A stretch of 9,681 nt of DNA, from assembly GCA_034429475.1 (NCBI GenBank), contig DAOUGD010000164.1:1-9681 (forward strand), read 5' to 3'. The first letter of the stretch is position 1. The number at the start of each line of letters is the position of its first letter. The notes below the pieces were generated by a model. It had not been told where the DNA came from. It saw only the letters and a list, made by a program, of their open reading frames with translations, and searched no databases. This stretch comes from JAKQHY01 sp034429475. Lineage in GTDB: Bacteria > Chloroflexota > Anaerolineae > B4-G1 > SLSP01. Below are positions 5,362 to 9,681 of this stretch, piece by piece. The position numbers and the translations under genes are program-made.

Positions 5362-7053
5362 CCCCGCGCCGCTCGCGCCGCCGCCGGCGGCCCCGGCAGC
5401 CGCTGCGCCCGCAGCCCCGCCGCCAGCGTCGCCGCCCGCCGAGGAGATCGCCGCCATCATCGCCACAAAAGCCCCGTAACTGTGATCCGGCGTCTGCGCC
5501 AGGGCGCAGAACCAGTCGGGCACCTCCATCTCTTCCTGCTTCTTCATGTAGTTAGCCCAAACCTGGATCAGCCCGAACGCGGCGACGTAGGGCAGATAGG
5601 TGTTCGCCAGCTCGCGGCGGGCCAGAATTTCCCGTTTGCGGGTGACAGCGTAGAGATGCTTGGAGAATTGTTTCCACGCCTCTGCCTGTGGACGCCATTC
5701 CTCGCTCAGCGGGTTGATGCTGGCCCCGGCGATGATGGCGACGATGCCGATAACCAGCGCGCCAAACGCGCTCGCCAGCACCCATGGCGTGGCGACGCGC
5801 GGTAACAGCGCTCCGAGCAGAATGGCGACGACAATGCCCAGCAACAACGTCATTATTCCTGTACCTACCAGCGTACTGCGCCCACGCCGTTGATTGGGGT
5901 CAAGAATCCCCATCGCGTCCAACTCCTCCTCCAACGGCTTGCTGAAATACTTGAGGCGCTGGTAAATATTGTTTTGCAGCTTGCTGAAGAGCACTGCCGA
6001 GGTCAGCCCGTCTTTGGTGCGGAAGAGCGCGTCCAGCAGGCCTTGCTCGTGCGGCAACAAGCCCGCAGGCTGCGTTTGCAGCTTGATGACAAAGTCACGC
6101 CCGCCGAACCACGAGCGCCGCTCGGTCTCCTCGATGCGCACTACCCCGCGTCGCGCCAGGTCGAAGAGCGCACCCAGGGCGTAGCTCCACGTGGCCTGCG
6201 TGCTCCCGCGCGCGGCTAACACGCCGGCGATGGCCGGCGGCAGATTGGCGGGCGGCTGCGTATACTCCATCTCCGTGCGCCCCCCGGCGTACCGATAGCG
6301 CGCCTGGTACAGGAAGACGAAGCCAACGCCGATGGCCGCGAAGACAAGGCTCCCGATAATCGCAAAGGGCAGACTGCGATCAATGGTCGTGCTGCGCGTC
6401 TGCCAGGCCGGCGCCGCGTTGATAAGGCTGCCCGCCGGGAAGCGCAACGCCACCACCAGCGTCTCGTCGGCGGCGATGTCCCGCGCCGTGAACGTCGCTG
6501 CGCCGTCGCCGGTTTCCACACTCGCCTGCCCCTGGCGGACTTCCGGCGCGCCGAGCAGCGCCACATCCGCCGGGTAGTGGATGCGCACCGTGCTGCTGCC
6601 GATGGCGTACTCGTGGTCATCGGGCAGCGCCTGCCAGAGCAGCAGGTCGGCGTTCCCGTCCTGGCGCACCACCCCGTTGACGCGGTAACTCAGGGTATAC
6701 GTGTGCGTGCTATCGGTGGTGGGCGCAAAATGCCATGTAATGCGAATGGGAGACGCGCCCTTGACTTCCACCTGCCCGGCTTCCTCACCAGCGGGCAGCG
6801 CGACGCCATCCATACTCGCCTGAATGTCGCCAATCCCGTCAGTGTGGTCGGTCGTTAGTTCACGGAAGACGTAGGTGAACGGCCCACCCTCAAAGCGCAG
6901 CGTCAACGTCTCCGTAACCAGTAATGCGCCGTTTTCCTGCACCGTCACGTCCACGTCGAAACTATCGGCGCTGTAAGACTTGGCGGCCGGCGCAGCCCAC
7001 GCCGAGAACAACAAACTCAAAGAGACCAAACCGAAGAAAAGTTGCTGTAACAT
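5359..7053 (-). CDS. DUF2207 domain membrane protein
   Basis: 564 residues. A signal peptide (about 1-20, ending FSAWA-APAA) leads to a beta-rich extracytoplasmic domain of about 200 residues containing DSFDVDVTVQENGALLVTE and the FVFRELTT-like element YVFRELTT, both hallmarks of DUF2207 (PF09972). Membrane helices are at about 229-249, 407-427 and 434-455, with a cytoplasmic region between the first two. The tail (about 538-564) is almost pure Gly and Ala, as often seen in this family. DUF2207 proteins are widespread and of unknown biochemical role; nothing here adds a function. ATG 7053 has AAAGGAGGG six bases upstream, a strong ribosome site. The gene stands alone, between a promoter-bearing gap and a hairpin, so it is probably its own transcription unit. 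Confidence 0.88.
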   Translation of the reverse strand: MLQQLFFGLVSLSLLFSAWAAPAAKSYSADSFDVDVTVQENGALLVTETLTLRFEGGPFTYVFRELTTDHTDGIGDIQASMDGVALPAGEEAGQVEVKGASPIRITWHFAPTTDSTHTYTLSYRVNGVVRQDGNADLLLWQALPDDHEYAIGSSTVRIHYPADVALLGAPEVRQGQASVETGDGAATFTARDIAADETLVVALRFPAGSLINAAPAWQTRSTTIDRSLPFAIIGSLVFAAIGVGFVFLYQARYRYAGGRTEMEYTQPPANLPPAIAGVLAARGSTQATWSYALGALFDLARRGVVRIEETERRSWFGGRDFVIKLQTQPAGLLPHEQGLLDALFRTKDGLTSAVLFSKLQNNIYQRLKYFSKPLEEELDAMGILDPNQRRGRSTLVGTGIMTLLLGIVVAILLGALLPRVATPWVLASAFGALVIGIVAIIAGASINPLSEEWRPQAEAWKQFSKHLYAVTRKREILARRELANTYLPYVAAFGLIQVWANYMKKQEEMEVPDWFCALAQTPDHSYGAFVAMMAAISSAGGDAGGGAAGAAAAGAAGGGASGAG

Positions 7054-7058
7054 ATCAT

Positions 7059-7067
7059 CCCTCCTTT
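7059..7067 (-). promoter_or_regulatory. Strong Shine-Dalgarno for the DUF2207 gene
   Basis: AAAGGAGGG on the minus strand, six bases before ATG 7053. It is the best ribosome site in the window and lies directly downstream of the heptad repeat, separated from it by nothing. Confidence 0.75.
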
Positions 7068-7137
7068 ACGAATTACGAATTACGAATTACGAATTACGAA
7101 TTACGAATGGCGAATGGCGAATGGCGAATGGCGAATC
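7068..7137. repeat. Ten-unit heptad repeat in the DUF2207 leader
   Basis: Five ACGAATT units, one ACGAATG hybrid, three GCGAATG and one GCGAATC, without interruption. ACGAATT is the reverse complement, rotated, of the CGTAATT unit in the 1618-1707 tract, so both belong to the same repeat family. It abuts the Shine-Dalgarno of the DUF2207 gene. Confidence 0.9.
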
Positions 7138-7142
7138 AGAAA

Positions 7143-7169
7143 ATCCGTTTCCATCCGTTCAATCCGTTG
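7143..7169. repeat. Three-copy ATCCGT repeat
   Basis: ATCCGT occurs at 7143, 7153 and 7162, at 10- and 9-bp spacing, six bases beyond the heptad tract. It is non-coding. The rest of the gap (7170-7328) holds the promoter candidate and otherwise nothing I can name. Confidence 0.6.
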
Positions 7170-7215
7170 ACAACTCTTTAGCGCCTGAGCGCCATTGACC
7201 TTCTGACCTATTTAC

Positions 7216-7244
7216 ATTCTAAAAGGAAGGATGTGAAATGTCAT
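7216..7244 (-). promoter_or_regulatory. Sigma70-like promoter upstream of DUF2207
   Basis: On the minus strand ATGACA (7244-7239) and TAGAAT (7221-7216) are separated by exactly 17 bp, each a 5/6 match to consensus. Predicted start near 7209 gives a leader of about 155 nt that contains the ATCCGT and heptad repeats before the Shine-Dalgarno. It is placed well for the DUF2207 gene, and no better pair was seen in the gap. Confidence 0.45.
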
Positions 7245-7328
7245 TGTCCCTGGGGTCGAATTTCTTCCTGGACTTGAGGCATAGTTATAACCGAGGAAAT
7301 CTTGGCCCGCAGGCCGGGGATGGATTTC

Positions 7329-7393
7329 ACCGCAGAGGCGCAGAGGCGCAGAGATTTTTCATTCTTCTCTGTGTCCTCTGCGCTCTCTGTGAC
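7329..7393. repeat. Dispersed CGCAGAGG-type hairpin repeat after the transglycosylase gene
   Basis: Three 8-bp CGCAGAGG-like units (7331-7354) face three 9-bp CTCTGTGTC-like units (7367-7393). The two halves are partly complementary: GCGCAGAGG (7338-7346) pairs with CCTCTGCGC (7375-7383), with an imperfect inner stem. From memory, this kind of repeat is widespread in genomes from several phyla and often gets miscalled as protein. It lies 13 nt beyond the transglycosylase stop, so may end transcription, but no T-run follows on that strand. Confidence 0.7.
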
Positions 7394-7405
7394 TATCAGA
7401 AAAGA

Positions 7406-9681
7406 TCACTGCCGATACAGCCACACGTACTTCGCGTAATGCTCGTAAATGCGGCGGACATACAGGCGCGTCTCGGCGAAGCCAATCAGCTCGGCAAACA
7501 GATCGGCGTCTTTCCCGGCAGCCTCCCACCAGCGCGCGGAGTTGCCCGGCCCGCCGTTGTAGCCGGCCATCGCCGCGAAAAGGTTGCCGTCTATGCGGTC
7601 GCGCTGCTGCGCCAGATACCACGTTCCAAAGCGCACGCTCACCATCGGGCGATAGAGATCGGCGGTTTCGTAGTCCGGCGGCCAGTCCAACTCGGCGGCG
7701 ATTTGCGCGCCGGTCGGCGGGATCACCTGCATCAGCCCGTGCGCCGCCGCATAGGAGGTGGCATACCCCTCGAACAGGCTTTCCTGTCGCAGCAGCGCAT
7801 ACGTGAAGAGCGGGTCCAGTCCCAACCGCGCCGATTCCTGATCTACCAGATCGCCGTAATACGTGGGATAGGCCAGGCAGCCGATGAAGCGCGGTAGATC
7901 GCGGATCGCGCCCGCGCCGGAGAGCCGCCAGACGCTCGCGGCGGCGACGATGGACGAGCGGTACAGCCCGATGTCGCGGAAGTAGAGTGCCAGCCGGTAC
8001 TGCGTCAGCATGTCGCTGACCGTGGCGTCGCGCAGCGCCTCCAACTCCGCGCGCCCCTCGTCGAAGTGCCCGAGGCGCAGCAACAGCGTCCCGCGCTGCA
8101 ACGTGGGGTTCGCCAGCAGATCGGCCGGCAGCGTCCCCAGGCCCTCCGCGCTCTCCAGGCCGACCTGGGCCGCCAGCCACACCTCGGCGGCGCGCTGTTC
8201 CTCCGGCAAATTGCAGGGACGATACGCGGTGTCGGTGAAGGCAAACGGTTCGCGCCCGGCCAGCATGTCGCCCGCGCGCAGCCCGTAGTAGCTCCAGGCG
8301 TCGAAGGCGACAGCCTGACTCAACGCCGCCGTCGCGCTGACGGTGTTGCCAGATTGCAGATACGTCTTCCCTAACCAAAAATACGTTGCCTGCGCCCGCT
8401 CCGCGTAGGGATACCAGCCTGTCAGCCCACGCCACGCCTCCTGTGCGCCCGGCAGGTCGGCGGCGCGATAGCGCAGCAGCCCGGCGCGGAAGCGCGCTTC
8501 CGGCGCGTCTTCGGCGTTGGGATAGCGGTCGGCCAGATCGAGGAAGGCATCGGCGGCCTCGGCGAATTGCCCGGCGCTCTGCTGCAACTCCGCCGCGCTC
8601 CACAGGGCTTCGGCGGCGCGGGCGTGGTCGGGCAACTCGTCAGCGAGCGCGCGGTACGCGGCGATGGCTTCTTCCGTCCGCCCTGAATCCGCCAGCGCCC
8701 GCCCCTTGCCGATCCACGCGCTGCCCCAATAGTCGCTATCGGGGTGCGTGTCGAGCAATTCCTCAAACTCGCGCCGGGCCAGGTCCGCGCTGCCGGCCCC
8801 CAGATACGAGAGGCCGATGTAGTAGTGCGGCTCGCCGCCGTGCGCCGGGTCGGCGTTGATGAGGCGGTAGAATGCCTCGACCGCCGGGCCATAAGCCTCG
8901 GCATAGTAGTCCACCAACCCGCGTAGCCGCTCATCCACGGGAATCCCGGCCTCCACCAGCTTGATCAGGGCTTGATAGGCGTAGGATTCGGCGGGATACG
9001 CTGCCACGAGTTCCTGCATCCGGGCGTAGGCCGTCTCCGTGTCGCCGAAGGCCAACGCGGTCTGCGCGGCCTGATACATAATTCGCGCCCGATACGCGGC
9101 GATGCGCGCGATGGCGAGAATGGCGTCGTAGGCGTCCAACGAGTCGGCGTAGGCGCCGGAAGCGGCGTGCGTGAGGGCGATCTTTTCCCACAGATAGACT
9201 TGCGCGCTGGCCGTTCCGGCCTGTTCCAGGGCGGCGGCGTAAGCCGTCAACGCCGTGGGATAGTCCCCGGCGGCGTAAGCGGCGTCGCCCTCCCACTGCC
9301 GGGCGTAGAGCGCGAGCAGCGGGTACGCTTCCGCGACGGCGCGATAGTGCGCCACGGCGCCGGCTGCGTCGCCGGAGGCCACCAGCGCATCGGCCAGGTA
9401 GAGCTGCGCTTCGCTTACGCGCGCGCTCTGCCCGTCCTGCGTGATGAATTCTTGCAGGAGCGGGATGGCGTCGGCCGGCTTGTTGTCCGCCAGGAGGGTT
9501 TGCCCCAATCCCAACCGCGCCTGTTCCATTTCATCTTGGGTGAGGGTCGGCAGCGCCAGCAATTGGGCGTAGTGCGTTTCAGCGGCGCCCCAATCTCCGT
9601 TGAAGTAAGCCTGCTGCGCCACTTCCAGCACCTCGTGGGGCAGGGGCGTCGGCGTGGGGGTGGGAGTAGGAGAAGGGGTGG
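7406..9681 (-). CDS. Slt70-type lytic transglycosylase (GH23) with TPR-like repeats, partial 5' end
   Basis: The frame is open to the right edge, so the N-terminus and signal sequence are missing; 757 residues are visible. The first are a Thr-Pro linker (TPSPTPTPTPTPLP), typical of exported proteins in Chloroflexota, so the GTG at 9631 is not the true start. About 550 residues of helical, TPR-like repeats rich in Ala, Tyr and Asp follow, comparable to the U- and L-domains of Slt70. The C-terminal GH23 domain has the catalytic glutamate in LLRQES (codon 7783-7781), then GLMQVIPPTG, and AGYNGGPGN. Such enzymes cleave the MurNAc-GlcNAc bond of peptidoglycan with formation of 1,6-anhydro-MurNAc, outside the membrane. 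The gene ends in VWLYRQ, 13 nt before an imperfect hairpin repeat. I am confident of class; the number of TPR units was not counted. Confidence 0.92.
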   Translation of the reverse strand, partial: TPSPTPTPTPTPLPHEVLEVAQQAYFNGDWGAAETHYAQLLALPTLTQDEMEQARLGLGQTLLADNKPADAIPLLQEFITQDGQSARVSEAQLYLADALVASGDAAGAVAHYRAVAEAYPLLALYARQWEGDAAYAAGDYPTALTAYAAALEQAGTASAQVYLWEKIALTHAASGAYADSLDAYDAILAIARIAAYRARIMYQAAQTALAFGDTETAYARMQELVAAYPAESYAYQALIKLVEAGIPVDERLRGLVDYYAEAYGPAVEAFYRLINADPAHGGEPHYYIGLSYLGAGSADLARREFEELLDTHPDSDYWGSAWIGKGRALADSGRTEEAIAAYRALADELPDHARAAEALWSAAELQQSAGQFAEAADAFLDLADRYPNAEDAPEARFRAGLLRYRAADLPGAQEAWRGLTGWYPYAERAQATYFWLGKTYLQSGNTVSATAALSQAVAFDAWSYYGLRAGDMLAGREPFAFTDTAYRPCNLPEEQRAAEVWLAAQVGLESAEGLGTLPADLLANPTLQRGTLLLRLGHFDEGRAELEALRDATVSDMLTQYRLALYFRDIGLYRSSIVAAASVWRLSGAGAIRDLPRFIGCLAYPTYYGDLVDQESARLGLDPLFTYALLRQESLFEGYATSYAAAHGLMQVIPPTGAQIAAELDWPPDYETADLYRPMVSVRFGTWYLAQQRDRIDGNLFAAMAGYNGGPGNSARWWEAAGKDADLFAELIGFAETRLYVRRIYEHYAKYVWLYRQ

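Noticed and set aside
7068..7137. CRISPR array
   Set aside because: Units are 7 bp, contiguous and without spacers; no cas genes are in the window. The same applies to the other tandem tracts.
7238..7897. Plus-strand open frame of 219 residues preceded by AAGGAAGG
   Set aside because: The ribosome-like site is tempting, but the protein reads through the CGCAGAGG repeat (a classic false-protein signature, HRRGAEAQR) and then runs antisense to the transglycosylase catalytic domain.
7359..8603. Minus-strand open frame of 414 residues overlapping the transglycosylase in another frame
   Set aside because: Arg/Gly-rich frame-shadow ending in repeat-coded SHRERRGHREE; the transglycosylase frame has the GH23 catalytic motifs.
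1..9681. Insertion sequence, integrase, tRNA or attachment site explaining how the cassette arrived
   Set aside because: I saw no transposase, integrase, tRNA-like structure or matching direct repeats at the cassette ends.

Overview
The window looks like a stretch of chromosome from a high-GC, environmental bacterium. I infer Chloroflexota (Anaerolineae or a relative) from three things: two multi-pass membrane glycosyltransferase-type proteins of kinds common in that phylum, a lytic transglycosylase whose N-terminal linker is a Thr-Pro run, and many short 7- to 9-bp tandem repeat tracts. This is pattern recognition, not a database match. All seven genes I can support lie on the minus strand, so the window reads in biological order from its right end to its left end.

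Right to left. (1) 9681-7406: an extracytoplasmic lytic transglycosylase of the Slt70 type (helical repeats plus a C-terminal GH23 domain), with its 5' end off the window. (2) 7405-7054: a non-coding gap holding a dispersed hairpin repeat, a good sigma70-like minus-strand promoter, a 10-unit heptanucleotide repeat and a strong Shine-Dalgarno. (3) 7053-5359: a DUF2207 membrane protein with signal peptide and Gly/Ala-rich tail. (4) 5358-5271: a short gap with a perfect 11-bp inverted repeat and a possible promoter. (5) 5270-2805: a restriction-modification cassette. It has a BglII/BstYI-type endonuclease (R1), a D12-class adenine DNA methyltransferase (M) and an EcoRV-type endonuclease (R2), almost without spacers. 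(6) 2808-769: a GT39-like membrane glycosyltransferase. (7) 772-1: the first 257 residues of a PTPS-related (PF10131-like) membrane protein, cut by the left edge.

The most unusual part is the cassette. Two endonucleases from unrelated families, both with intact catalytic motifs, flank the only methyltransferase in view. The junctions are very tight: a 4-nt gap R1-M, a 5-nt gap M-R2, an ATGA overlap R2-glycosyltransferase and an ATGA overlap glycosyltransferase-PTPS protein. The cassette is AT-richer than its surroundings, and R2 is AT-richer than R1 and M, so R2 may have joined a pre-existing R1-M pair. Whether one methyltransferase protects against both nucleases is the main open question.

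A second theme is repeats. At least seven tracts of 7-, 8- or 9/10-bp units occur, and four of them lie inside, or at the start of, the two membrane-protein genes, where they are read through in frame and add residues to loops or to an N-terminus.
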